Source: Coprinus comatus
Taxonomy: Eukaryota; Basidiomycota; Agaricomycetes; Agaricales; Agaricaceae
Assembly (NCBI GenBank): GCA_034638255.1
Contig: JAWPGT010000001.1
Coordinates: forward strand, 1,860,001-1,924,000
Direction of reading: 5' to 3'
DNA: 64,000 nt
In this document: one piece after another, positions 47,201 through 58,854 of the stretch
Layout: each line of letters starts with the position of its first letter
Position numbering within the stretch: position 1 is the stretch's first letter
The notes under the pieces: generated by a model
What the model saw: the letters and a program-made list of their open reading frames with translations, nothing else
Told to the model about the DNA's origin: nothing
Databases searched by the model: none
Made by a program: the position numbers and the translations under genes

Positions 47201-48001
47201 TCATTGGTTTTGTATATCTCCGTTAATTTCTTTGCTTGGCCCTGCTGAAAGAAGGGAGCCTATTGCCATTGACTGGCGCGAGCGCGGAGAGTATTCAGTG
47301 GAGTTGCTTCTGTCTGAAGATGAGTATGGGGAAGGAGGGAATTGCTCATGCTGCGAACCGGAATGTGATTCGTAGGCGCCAGCATGAGTTGAGGGGGGCG
47401 AGTGTGACCCTCGATGACGCTTGCGAGGTGGTTCGGTATGGTACATGGTCGGTTCTCGTGGTGGAAGTGCATGCGAATGCACTCGAGGTGGAGAACGGCT
47501 TCGTGACGTATTCCGAGGATATTGATTGCGCCTAGAAGATCGTTGTTCACAAAGGGGTGGCGACTGAGTAAAAGATGGAGTAGGATAATGATAGGTGCCG
47601 TTGCGAGGTAGTGGCATCGTATCGGAAGAAGCTTGATAAGCGTCGAGAAGAGAACGTTGAAGATTTGCCATCGCAGCTATGCGCTAGCAACAGCATAAGC
47701 TAATGTTATGCGACATCACAAGGCGGTTGTCTAACCTGATCTTCTGCGGCCTTTGTGTTGAGCATGGCAATCAACATATCGCGGTCGCCATCTCCTTTCG
47801 TTCTGTATGCTGCAAGAATTTCTCTTAGAGTAGGTGGAGGGGGCTTTAAAGAGATCAGGACACTGTGGCAAGAAATACGTAAGGGTCGATGCTGACCTGT
47901 TCAAGGAGCTGGAATGTGGACGCAAAGAGACGTTTGAGGTCAGCGTCGGAGGACATTCTTGAGTAGGAGGAGGAGTCCTGGAGGGGATGGGTAGAGTTCA
48001 T
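47201..48001 (-). CDS. Hypothetical Ser/Arg/Pro-rich protein
   Basis: Three exons give about 230 residues. The first 80 look ordered and helical (SSDADLKRLFASTFQLLEQ, PPPPTLREILAAYRTKGDGD, MLIAMLNTKAAEDQ). They are followed by MANLQRSLLDAYQASSD and a long disordered tail rich in Ser, Arg, Pro and His. The tail has a basic PPRKRHRGSHSPP patch that could be a nuclear localisation signal and ends with SMAIGSLLSAGPSKEINGD. The second acceptor is chosen as TTGCTAG before CGCATAGCTGCG because only that keeps the frame. A downstream in-frame start (MSSDADLK) is also possible. I do not recognise the family. Confidence 0.65.
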
Positions 48002-48698
48002 GGTACAAGGAGAGGTAATGGGGCCAAGCAAATGAGGGGCAACGCAGAGGGTTGCTCTTATGCCTCACCCGTAGCCTATTTTTGGACACTTCCAAGACTT
48101 CAATTGCCAAGCCTTTTTAGCCCGGCCACCTGTTCCCTGAACTATTTTCGAATCAGGAAAATGCTCGGAGCCAATAATAGTCTAGCCTGATCTTACATCC
48201 CTTGTCCTCCTCTATCCCCCCAGTATCTCACCCAACCACTAACTCTGGCTCTCAGAAGAGAGCTGCAAGAGAGGGTGGCATTTGTATGGTCGGCATGAAA
48301 ATTGGATATCACGGCTGTGTGTGCCTTGTGAAATGTCTTGGCGCCTCTCTTGCGTCACAGGCTCCTGTGACACAGAGACAACATTTTTGAATAGGTCGGG
48401 GCCGTTCCTCCAAATAGCACCCAATGGAATGCCGGCATCCAGGTTAAATTTGGCTCTCTCCCACGGTGGAACATAGTTGTCACAGCCAGCCATCCGTTAG
48501 CATCTGATGAAAATAGTTTTGCTATATTCTTACCCATCAGCCAAGGATCAACCACATTTATAGCCCTGCCGCTTTACATGCGCTGCACCAGATTTAGACT
48601 CTGACTAACCCATTGTCCAGCCATACGCCCTCTTGGGTCTTCCCCAGGTTCTGTTCTTTCTCCCGCCCCATTGTTGTGCCTCCGCTACAGGCAGAGAA
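48002..48698. other. Divergent promoter region
   Basis: About 700 bp between the divergent starts of the Ser/Arg-rich protein and the exonuclease. No convincing gene. Confidence 0.4.
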
Positions 48699-49873
48699 AT
48701 GTCTACAACTGTACTTGAGCCTGGTCTCGATGTCAACGTCACTCAATCTGACCAGTCTCTGGCATCACCCATTACGCCTGCACACAAACCACATGAGCCG
48801 ACCGTACACTACTCATGGCGTAATTTATATCCCGATGCTCATTTTTCTTACATACGTGACCATCACGAAGCCAATCGTGTACTTGGAGGACTTGACGGAG
48901 ACTTTTACGGCTTCGATCTTGAATGGAAACCTTGTTTCAGGAAAGGACAACCCGAAAACCCGGTTGCTTTAGTTCAGATCGCCAATGACAAGAGAATTGT
49001 AATTTTACAAGTCACTGCTATGCGAGGTAAGCCATCGCTTCAGAGTGATTGATGTTCCTACTGACTGATTATGACAGAATTTCCAACTGTCCTGAGTGAT
49101 TTCCTTACGAACCCCAAAATCGTCAAGGCAGGCGTAGGTATTCAGAGTGAGTTTGATGACACGTTATCAATTTTCGAGCCCTTATGTTATGTACCACTCA
49201 GATGACGCCCGAAAATTACATACCGATTGGCAAAAAAATATCACCAATTGTGTAGACCTGTCTTTGTTAGCAAGGACTGTCGACAATCAACAATGGAAAG
49301 GCAAATATAACAATTCGATTGGGCTTGCCCGCCTGGTTGCTGCGTATGAAGACCTTGCTCTCCCAAAGGGCAAAATCACACGGAGCAATTGGGAACAAAA
49401 TCTAAGCCAGGCACAACAAGATTGCAAGTGTTTTAATCTTGACAAGGGGAATACTAGGCTGATTGTTGTACCTTTCAGATGCGGCCAACGATGCACACGC
49501 AGGTTACACGATTCTAATGAGGCTATTATCCATGATCCCATCAATATCACCACAACCAGATGCCAAGTATTATACTTTTGACTGTGTCAGGGGCCGTTTT
49601 TGCCGACCGTCTGGGGAGACCTGGATGCCCTTTAATCCTAATTACGACCCCGGTCCACCTCCACCACCCAAAGTTCGCAAGTTCAAAGAACCAACCTCGA
49701 GTCAAATACAAGAAACTACCGCCGAAGGAGTACTTGTCACTACACCTCAAGTCATAGTACCAACTATGAGTTCCAGGGGTGTGACAAGTGCTTCCCGTAA
49801 TAGTGGCAGAGGTCAGCAACAATATACATCATCGTGGAGGCTGCGAGTCCCTGCGGCGCAGGACGATCTTTAA
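48699..49873 (+). CDS. 3'-5' exonuclease, WRN-like DEDDy family
   Basis: A DnaQ-like exonuclease domain fills residues about 35-260. Motif I is FYGFDLEWKP (Asp and Glu metal ligands). Motif II is in VKAGVGIQNDARKLHTDW (Asp). Motif III is YAANDAHAGY (Tyr-x3-Asp), placing it in the DEDDy group with the Werner syndrome exonuclease. Other family text includes NPVALVQIAND, NCVDLSLLARTVDN and LARLVAAYEDLALPKGKITR. The C-terminal 100 residues are Pro/Ser/Thr-rich and disordered. About four introns; the one near 49425-49480 must be removed to form motif III. No helicase domain follows, so this is a stand-alone exonuclease as in plants and fungi. Substrate (DNA or RNA) is not known. Confidence 0.88.
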
Positions 49874-50861
49874 CCTGATTAGCATCGGAATACCTAACCA
49901 ATCTTTTTCTCAAATCTCTGTCTCAATATCTATCATACGCATCAATCACTCATAGTGACGCATAACATGCGCCTATCAGTTGGATGTTCATAAGTATATC
50001 GGGTATTTTCGTCTCCCTTCCCCAATTAATTGTGAATATTCTTGATCCGGTTTTTGTTGTATGAATGTAATTGTACTCTGGCGGTTGCAGTCTCGACAAG
50101 GTCTCGACAAAAAAAAAACGATAGCTGTTATACAAATTGATACTAGCTCTGAACTCAATTTGTGCGAATTGGACAACTAAAGAGGGAAAGTATTTATAGA
50201 ATAGTATGCCAAGCCAAGAAAAAAAGAAGAATTGTTATCAACTGAGACTTCGGAAGATTCGCGCAGGTGTCTCTACCCGACATTTGGGTTGGGAACATTC
50301 TTTTGATAGCCAAGACATACTAAATATGTACCATATTTCCCCATATGACTCCTCTCAATTCAATTTATCCTAGTCAAGTATTACTAACCGCGTTTTTTGC
50401 GGGAGTTGTTTTTATACATTACCAAAAATTATCAATCAAATTCCACTATGTGACAGCCCTAATTTAAGACCATTGGAGCTGTTGATGAGAAGACCGAACT
50501 AGACCTAGTGCTACTTGGGTAGCGTGCAGCGGTTAATTGCCTGACACGTTCGATACTCGGATACAACACTATGTGCGCGCTCTCGTCAGACCCGAACATT
50601 ACTTGCTACATACTTCACTGCGTTGTCATCAAGGGCCACGTATATATATATTCCGGTGGTGTGCAAGCCTGTGCATGTTGTGTGACGTTGTTCTGTTTTT
50701 GTCTCAAAATTGACACTGCGTGTGGCACTGATCTACAAACCTTGATTACTGTATAAATAAACTTGACTAAACTAATATCATCAGGAACATCGGCTGATTC
50801 CTGGAGCGTTGGAATGATGAACAATGCAACCCTACCTGCCTAATCAAACACCCATTTTACC
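49874..50861. other. Intergenic, AT-rich
   Basis: About 990 bp with no convincing gene. A short stretch near 50515-50560 resembles a Pol III box pair but is rejected as a tRNA. The region ends at the target duplication of the MITE. Confidence 0.4.
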
Positions 50862-51509
50862 GGATAAACTTATTTGGAAACCCCCGGAAACCCGGAAACC
50901 CTGGGAACCCCCTTACTTTGGGGGTTTTCTTATTTAGAAACGTCGTTGGAAACCCCATGAATTCCCGGGCCAAAAATGATGACCACTCCTGCCCCATCAC
51001 CGTAGACGGTGATTGATTGATCACCATCACTGATCAGAACTGATTTCAAGATACGCATTACACTCTCAAACTACCACAATAACTCCACATCTCATGTGTG
51101 CGCCCTCACTGTTCTCTCACACAGACAGACGATATGATCACTCTATACTCTAGTTAGTAAACATATTTATTCCTTTGTAGTTCGAAGCTGAAGGTGTTAA
51201 CAGATCAATTGATCGATTGATGGTAATCAATTTCAAGATATGCATCGACTTATACTCTCAGACTACCACAACGACATGCCAACCTTCCAGGTTCCAACAC
51301 CTTAAATACGCACTCAATGGATTAACTCTTGGAAGGAAAAGTGATTTTTAGGAACTGGGTGCGCTTGTACACCGCTCGTATCACCAGAACACCTCTCCGG
51401 AGCAGGCCATCACCCAAGACCATCAGAGAACTTATTTGGAAACCACTTTGGGGTTTCCACTGGTTTCCAGGGTTTCCGGGTTTCCGGGGGTTTCCAAATA
51501 AGTTTATCC
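50862..51509. mobile_element. MITE with perfect 43-bp inverted repeats and 9-bp target duplication
   Basis: The ends at 50862-50904 and 51467-51509 are perfect 43-bp inverted repeats beginning GGATAAACTT and rich in GGAAACCC units. A second, imperfect set of GGTTTCC units and AAATAAG/TTATTT words lies just inside each end. CATTTTACC flanks the element on both sides (50853-50861 and 51510-51518), a perfect 9-bp target duplication. The 648-bp body has no transposase frame. Long terminal repeats with a 9-bp duplication are typical of Mutator-like elements, so mobilisation by a MULE transposase is likely. The body contains a diverged direct repeat (see findings). Perfect ends and duplication point to a recent insertion. 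Confidence 0.92.
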
Positions 51510-51518
51510 CATTTTACC

Positions 51519-51864
51519 TCCGTTATTTTGGGCTTTGCATTTGTTTTATGTATAGCATTTCCGTTGACCACTACATTAAACAATCTCCTTGGAGAAAGAG
51601 CTGAAACATGCAGAGTTGACACAGATCGGCGTACAATTACATTTTTTCACCCAAAATAACTACACAGGAAAAACAATAAACACAGCAAATACAGCAACTG
51701 TCAACTGAGAACCGAAGATACTTTAGTACTATTCTACATCGGTTGGTAAAATGGATTTATATATACAAGTCTCTTTGGACTTTGACAAGCATTGACGTGG
51801 ACACTGAGACAGATGTCTTGTCATGATTTAAAATTTAAAACATCACTTCATCAGCGTAATCATC
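51519..51864. other. Intergenic, 3' flank of chitinase 1
   Basis: About 350 bp of AT-rich sequence between the MITE duplication and the chitinase stop codon. It is probably 3' UTR and spacer. No gene seen. Confidence 0.4.
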
Positions 51865-53781
51865 TCAAACACGGAACATGCGTGAATTGGACCTGGGCCT
51901 GCCAGTGTTTTCTGCTTCTCGTTGATTTAACGTGAAAGTAGGTCGTCTCACACGACCCTTTGAACGAGGATCTTGGAAGTCGGTAGGTAATATAGCTGCT
52001 GCAATAGCCTCAGTGGGTTTCGAATCGTCATCATTATCTTCATTGCTATTGCCTGGACGATCTGACGAGGTATTTGAAGACGGGGGTCTTCGTCCAGTAG
52101 AAATACCGGTTTTGACTTGTTGGTCAAAGTGTTCATTATCTGGCCCAAATGTCAGGGGGATGAGTGATTTACGGTCCTAAGAGAATCACTAACTGTAAGC
52201 GGTATCCGCATCCCAAAGCATAACGCCACCGAATGATGAATATTGTTTTTGTGCGTCTTTAGCCGCTCGAATCAGTACATCAGCATTGACATATCCAGAG
52301 CCTGCGGCTTTGGGACCTGCAGGAGCACCCAGGTAAATCTTGATATCACGATTGGGTGATTTTGTCTTTGCCCAACGATCCCTGTAACAACTTAGATGGT
52401 TGTAATCCTTGGCTGGAGAGTTGAAACGCACCATGTGCCAAAATTAAACTCCTTGTAGTATTTTTATATAATTAACGTGATGATAAGGGTAGTTGGACAA
52501 AAATATCACTCACCGATGGACGAGAGGTTTCACAATAGTTGTTATCTAATGATATGACCGTAAGAGGATATAGGTAGATCATAACAATTTCATACTCACA
52601 GAATTGAACATAAATAGCATCGAAGTCGGCGTTATCAAGGGCATCTCCCACTTTAGCGTCTGGGAATGGGCATTGTGGAGCGGCAGTAATATAGTACCTA
52701 CTCGGGATAAGACTTTATTTTGTTAATATAAGTATGTTAGGCATGCGTACCTTTTCCGAGACTTATTTGAAAGAGCACGGAGTTCCTTGACAAATGTCGT
52801 ATAATGGTCGGCAGAGCCTGATTCAATATCTAGGTCCACACTTTTGTATATATCAGTAACCGATTGTTATCTGTCAGATTTTATATGTTAATGTTATACG
52901 TACCCGTCTAAAACAGCATCGCCAAAGGGCCGTATGTCACTTTCTGTGGGAACATAAGAGGTATATTTAGCCTTGTTGCTTCTTCAGGGTAATAAATAAC
53001 TCACGTCCTCCTATTTGTGTATTTCATGTCAGCAGATTGACACGTTGCATTCCAATTTGAACAAACGTACCCAAGAACATATTCCAAATTGTATCCGCGA
53101 AATCCCTTGCCTGAGAGGCATCTCCAAAGCCTACCTTGGCTGTAGCACCGCCAAGACTAAGTGTGACGATCTTTCCCTTGGCTTGACACTCCTTAATATC
53201 GGAAGCCAGGAAAGAACAATCAGCTAAATCAGAATTGGGAAATTCCTTTCTGCCTGGACCACATATCTATCAACAACACACATGTAAGCAAACTTTATCG
53301 CGAATGCCCAGAATTTGATATAGATATACCAGTTGCAAGCACAAAGTCTAACTCACGTTTGAATGGTCAATCATAGGTTGCCCACCCTCCCCAAAGAAGA
53401 CATATAAAAAGGCCAAAGGTATAACATCGATAGTATCGTCTTGACAATAGAAAGACAACCTAACAATTCGGTTAAAGATAGGTTTAATTCATAAAGAAAC
53501 CGTACGACATACCGCTCTTGCTTTCCTGCACCATCCTGTCCCCAATAACTGATGTTTATTTTTTTATCAGGAGGAACGCTTGGATATGTTAACAAAGGAT
53601 GGCACTACGCACACTGCAAGCTATGAACAATAAAACTTGGAGTTAGATCGAGGACTATAATAAGATGATCTACACTCACGTTGTCCGAGCGATCATTGTT
53701 AAAAGCTAGTACCATTGGCAAGGTAAGGAGCCCAAGCATATAAGATGCTAACATGAAGAGGCCATCTCTATTGGACAACAT
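51865..53781 (-). CDS. GH18 chitinase (fungal class III type), without chitin-binding module
   Basis: This is a secreted endochitinase candidate. The N-terminus MLSNRDGLFMLASYMLGLLT followed by LPMVLAFNN suits a signal peptide. The TIM-barrel text is [51 protein letters not shown] and RPFGDAVLDG. Then comes the catalytic DGVDLDIE (D-x2-D-x-D-x-E with the acid Glu), YYITAAPQCPFPD, FDAIYVQFYNN, DIKIYLGAPAGPKAAGSGYV and [13 protein letters not shown]. After the barrel there is a Ser/Asp/Arg-rich extension of about 85 residues ending NSRMFRV, with no CBM. Removing the intron with donor GTGCGT restores LAVYWG. About a dozen introns. Its start lies close downstream of a larger tandem paralogue. Confidence 0.87.
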
Positions 53782-53892
53782 CTCCGTTGAAGAAGGGGAC
53801 AAAAGACCGAAAACCAGAAATACCGAACGCCTTAAGTATCCCAGCCAACATATTCTCGTAGAACATTGAGGGGAGATAGGAACCGAGAACGG

Positions 53893-56774
53893 CTATCTAA
53901 TGGAGCGGGAAAATGTTAAAATATCGTAATGAAATGATGTTACAATGCGGTTTAGATTCTCTACCGTCGAGAAATGTGTTCTTCCTGCACTGGACGCGGT
54001 ACGCGGGGAAATTGTTGCCTTGAAATGTCCGCGTGACCCAATCATGATCGAGAAGTTTACGTTACTGTTCCCAGGTGGAACCAAGTTCCCATCAACTTCG
54101 AGCATATGCACTGTATGCAAAAACTATGTCGCCTTTAGACATTGACAACTTACCCTGATGATACAATTTCATAAGAGCACTTCGGTATTAAACCCCCTGA
54201 GCGCTGAGCAATGTTACTCAGGTAGCCGTCTGTTGCTACGTTTCAGGCAATTGAAAAATATTCATAATATGAGTTACAACAATTACAATTTGGACTTTAT
54301 AAGAATAAACGTTCACTGAGAATGTCCGCATGATTTCTGTCAGAAGAACCAGAACTCCTTTAGAAGGTGTAAGTGCGGGAACCTCACCTTGGAGTGGAGG
54401 CCGCTTCTTGGCTCTGTGAATATTCTCCCGTAACTCCTTTCGCAGCAGAACACGGTCCATTGTCGGTCCACACGCCCGCTGACCCTTTAAACTATGTGAA
54501 TCTAAAAGCATTAATTTGGTATTGAGAAAAACGTACCTCCGGGAGTATCAGCTTGAGTCCACCAAGCTGCGGTCCATAAGTGGGAACTAGGAATGACTAA
54601 GTGTTTGAGAAATATATAGAAAACTCGGTAAGCTTACTTGTAAGTGACCTTTGAACCGCCGGTGTACGCCACAGAACTGGACCAAGCGGTAACTCCTGCA
54701 CAGTTCCCACCAGGAGTAGGTGTGGGTGAAGTTGTGGTTGTTGTTGTTTGGGAAGTGGTAGTAGTGGTAGTAGTAGTAGGAGATGTCGTGGTAGTAGTGG
54801 TTGCAGATGATGTAGGTACACTTGTACCACCACAAGCACTGACTGAGCCAATCAGAAAAAATGGATTCAATAACCCTGGGAAAAAATCTCACTTGGGCTC
54901 CAGTCTCCGTTTGAGTTAGCTGCAGGTTCATTGGAAGACCACCATTTAGACTAAATGTATTATAAGCTTTACATAATAAGTTGCATATGTCAGAACATCA
55001 CTTGCCTGCCATATGTATCTGGAAGACGGACAGAATTAGAATTAGCATCATAACTCCTTTTTCGTACATTAGTGATGGCTTCTTACCCTCGATAAGAAAC
55101 CTGAGAGTTGGCTGCATACCCATTCCCCGCCACCCATGCTGGAGCGGAGCAAGCTGGGAATGTGAAACCTGTACCACCAGCAGCGACCAAGGCATCCTTG
55201 ACTGATTTGTCAAACCTTGCATTGGCTAGAGGACGTTGATGTTTAGTTTAATATCTCTATCTCTTGAAAGCATATTATTGTGCTTACCATAAGCTTGCGA
55301 TGCATCCCAAAGCATCACACCTCCGAAGGACGGAAAACTCTTGCGCATTTGAGCTGAAATACTATTTAATGTTGCGGGGGGAACATATCCACCACCAGCG
55401 GCTGAGCTGGACGCAGGTGCACCAATGTAAATCTTGACATTTTTATTTGGGCTGATTGTTCGTGCCCAGTTGTCCCTATTCATTAAACGATTAGATATCT
55501 AAATATGGATATGCGTAGTATATTTGCAACTCACCAAACACCAAAGTTCCAGTTCTTATAAATGGGAATGTAAATGCCCGAAAAACTGATATACTGTGTG
55601 CACTACTTACAGAGGCCGAGTTGAAATTCTGGAGACCGCATGGATTGTTGTAAAATCTATGACCATAAATGAGTTATCGTTACTTCAAGCATGCTGAAAG
55701 GTTATAGACGAACTGAACTACAGAAGAGTGTCAGAAAAATATTAATTCAACATCAAAGGGGGGACTTACCGTAGACTGCGTCAAAGCTGACTGCGTTGAG
55801 AACATCACCAAGTGCACCATCAGGGTAGACACATTGAGGTGCAGCGGTCACATAATACCTGAAAAGGACATGAGAATGATTTATGCCTCGTGAAAACGAA
55901 TTCTTACTTCTTGCTACTTCCATTAGCTAAGGATCGAATACGGTTGACAAACGCAGCATAATGTGCAGATGTTCCACCTTCAATATCAAGATCAATACTA
56001 TTCCGTTTATCAGCTTCTTGACAATTCAATCCGGACCGAAATTGATCTTACCCATCAAGCACTGCATTACCGAATGGACGAGTAGATGAACTTCCTCCCA
56101 AGAACATATCCCAAATAGTTTGAGCAAAAGTCTCTGCTTGATCATCAGAAGAAAATCCGACTGCGCCGGTGGCACCTCCAAGACTGAGGGTAACCAGTTT
56201 CCCTTTGGCCTGGCATGAAGCAATATCTGGAGCAATTCCAGCACAGTTGGCAAGGTTGGTACCAGGGAATGTCGCATTATCGGTGGGATTACAAGTCTAT
56301 TAAGGAATATGGATATGAGTTACGATGTGAATAAGAGGAAGAAACCCACATTTGCGAGATTGATTACTGGAGCACCACCTGGTCCAAAGAAAACGTACAA
56401 GAAAGCAACTGGGAAGACGTTGATAGTATCATCCTACAACCGCATTGTTATCGCAAAGGATGGGTTTTAGATCTCAGAGTTTACGCACATTACAGTAAAA
56501 AGACAGAGGCTTCTGGAAATTGGCTGTATCTGAGCTATGACCAGCACCATACGAGTTTTGACCCCAGTATCTGTTGTCATGACAATCATAAACTAAAGTG
56601 TGGGTAGATCGACTTTTGATAATACGCACACGGCTAACTATGGGAGAGAATAAGCATTGGTCCCAGTAATCGCGCCCAGGGTTTACTTACATTATCGTAA
56701 CGACTGTTGTCAAATGCGTTTATATGTAGAACAGTAGCGGCCAGAGACACGAGGGCAAGTAAGCGGTGAAGCAT
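53893..56774 (-). CDS. GH18 chitinase with CBM5/12-type chitin-binding modules
   Basis: A secreted chitinase, starting [20 protein letters not shown] (signal peptide) then FDNSRYDN. Barrel landmarks are [54 protein letters not shown], the catalytic [64 protein letters not shown] and [13 protein letters not shown]. After the barrel comes a first aromatic module ([20 protein letters not shown] to SKWWSSNEP), a linker of long Thr runs, and a second module ([15 protein letters not shown] to [18 protein letters not shown]). The modules resemble CBM5/12. The part from about 54420 down to 53893 is less certain. [20 protein letters not shown] and [20 protein letters not shown] look coding, but the last splice could not be fixed. 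Confidence 0.82.
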
Positions 56775-57314
56775 GGCGTAGCAGCAGCAGATTTCTTCCT
56801 AGGGTTTTAGTCTTTAATTCAGACCAGGTCGAGGTATATAAGCCTAGAGGAGGATAGTAGCCATGTGGGTCTTGAAATCCAAGCACGCTTGACCAGATGG
56901 ATTCAACTAGGCTTCGGGCGAAGTTGCATGAGGGAACATGCGTCTTACCGTGCTTAGACGGAGTAAGTCGCTTAAAAGGGTATTCAAAGTAGACTGGCTT
57001 TGCGTTGAGGCTCGTGTGGAGACCATTCATTTTTAGATCTGAATGCGTGTTGAGCCATAGAAGTATGAAGGAAGGCGGCACAACACATCGAGTTATAGCC
57101 GAGGTAGACTGATATAGGAACGGCGGATCAGCCACATGATATAATTCAAAGTCTATATCTTTTGTCCGTTTGACTGAAATGTTCAATACCATGAAATTTC
57201 CTCAGAACTCAGCGCGCTTGATCATTGGAAAAAGTGAGATTTAGTGGAATCTATACATACGAAGGACCAAAGGGGTGAAAACGGAATATAACAAATAGGT
57301 CAGTTGAATGGAAT
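56775..57314. other. Intergenic, chitinase 2 promoter region
   Basis: About 540 bp between the start of chitinase 2 and the stop of CK2 alpha. The 160-codon minus frame at 56710-57192 overlaps the chitinase start and is not credible as a gene. Confidence 0.4.
56834..56840 (-). promoter_or_regulatory. TATA-like element before chitinase 2
   Basis: TATATAA on the plus strand (TTATATA on the coding strand) lies about 60-65 bp upstream of the chitinase 2 start codon, which is a plausible distance for a fungal TATA box. Assigned by position only. Confidence 0.3.
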
Positions 57315-58739
57315 TTACGCAGATACTGCTGCTTCGCTGCCTCCGTCAACGACGATTGGCGCATCTCCTCTGACAGGATCTAGTAATCATAAGATTAGAT
57401 AATTGCGCCAGCCTCAAAGGCGGTAAGTCAGGACGCTCACCGAAATACGGCTGTGCCTGTGCTTCGCGAGCTGTTAGACGTTCCTGATGATCATAACGAA
57501 GGAGTTTGTCAAGCAGATCGATGGCCTCATTTGAAATATATCTTTGGTTATCTGATGAAATGAAACGAGTCCACGGCTTCCTTGGGTACCTGATGAAGCG
57601 GCGTAGAATGGATATCAACGACCTTTGGACGAAATCGAGAAGGTACTGTACCTTCCGAGCAATTCGTCGTATTGGGAGTCTAGGCGAATGTTGTACTTGT
57701 CAACGTATGCATACAGTTCATCGGTTCCAAGGACTTTGGTGATCTTGACAAGCTGATCGTAGTTGTCATGTCCATGGAAGAAAGGCTCCTTGCGGAAAAT
57801 CTGCGTGGTTGCATTAAATATATAAACTGAAAAGTAATAGCTGACTTGCCATTGATGCAAACATACAGCCGTAGCTCCACATATCCAAGCTGTAATCATA
57901 CTCTTGGAAATCTACAAGAAGCTCCGGTCCTTTGAAGTACCGCGATGCTACACGGACGTTGTATTCCGTCTTTGGATGATAGAATTCGGCCAGACCCCAA
58001 TCGATGAGTCTCAACTATACGATCAGGATATATCACCGCATGTAATGACGAGTAGGACGGGTATATACCTTGCGATGTTCGTGATCTATCATAACATTAT
58101 GAGGCTTGACATCGCGGTGCATGATTCCTTTGGAATGGCAAAAGTCGAGGGCCTGTGCGATCTCAGGCTGAAGTGTGGAGACAGGAGCGACGTTGTACAC
58201 ACACCTTGAGCAGTTCTAGCATGTAAAACCGTACATCATAATCGGTGAAACGGGGATATAATACTTTGAAATCGATGTTGTTGACGTATTCCGTTATTAG
58301 ACTGGGGATCTTTGAGGCTGGATCACGAACTACATCCAACAAAGCCACGACGTTTGGACCTCCCGCTAGGTTTTGGAGAATTTTTATTTCACGTTTAATT
58401 TTCTTTTTCTTTACGGGTTTTAGAACCTTGATGATGCATTTTTCCTCTGTAATGACATTCACGCCTTCGAAAACCTGGGCGTCGTGTCAGTGGTATGGGT
58501 GGAAATCGGGGTATTTTGAATACGGACCTCGGAGTACTTTCCACGTCCTACTTTCCGCACGATTTCGTAATGATCTTGGGTGCCCCACTGGACCTGGAGG
58601 TTGTCTTTTGAGAGTATGAGAACGATGGAAGATTGATTGTAGTGCAAGGGGGCATACCGTATTCGTGCCAAGACGGACCGAGCTTGGCGTTGACGTCGGG
58701 GTACACCCGAGCAACAGATTTTGCTGCAGAGCGGCCCAT
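57315..58739 (-). CDS. CKA1: Casein kinase II catalytic subunit alpha
   Basis: An acidophilic Ser/Thr kinase of nucleus and cytosol, about 345 residues. The N-terminus [20 protein letters not shown] then [15 protein letters not shown] is typical CK2. Kinase landmarks are [12 protein letters not shown] (Gly loop), [20 protein letters not shown] (ATP-site Lys and the CK2-specific basic cluster), [11 protein letters not shown] (catalytic loop) and [12 protein letters not shown] (DWG in place of DFG, a CK2 trait). Then come [44 protein letters not shown] and [17 protein letters not shown]. The tail ends [13 protein letters not shown]. About eight introns. It is divergent from the SET gene with about 115 bp between start codons. 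Confidence 0.95.
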
Positions 58740-58854
58740 GGACTGGAAGAGTAAGGAGGATGCTGTAAACTGACTTGGACAGCGAGGAAACCGCCTGTCC
58801 ACTGATCAAATGCGAAATTCCCACGGGTACCTTATCATGTCTCCCAACACTAAG

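Noticed and set aside
47236..47535. 99-codon plus-strand frame opposite the Ser/Arg-rich gene
   Set aside because: Antisense shadow of the last exon of the minus-strand gene.
50515..50560. Possible tRNA or tRNA-derived SINE promoter (TAGCGTGCAGCGG and GTTCGATAC)
   Set aside because: The two boxes are only about 28 bp apart, acceptor and anticodon stems cannot be drawn, and no T run follows at the right place.
53945..54145. 66-codon plus-strand frame opposite the chitinase 2 tail
   Set aside because: The minus-strand text is more protein-like and continuous with a chitinase tail. I treat this as antisense shadow, with some doubt.
56710..57192. 160-codon minus-strand frame upstream of chitinase 2
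   Set aside because: It overlaps the chitinase start and promoter, lacks domains, and runs through the TATA-like region.
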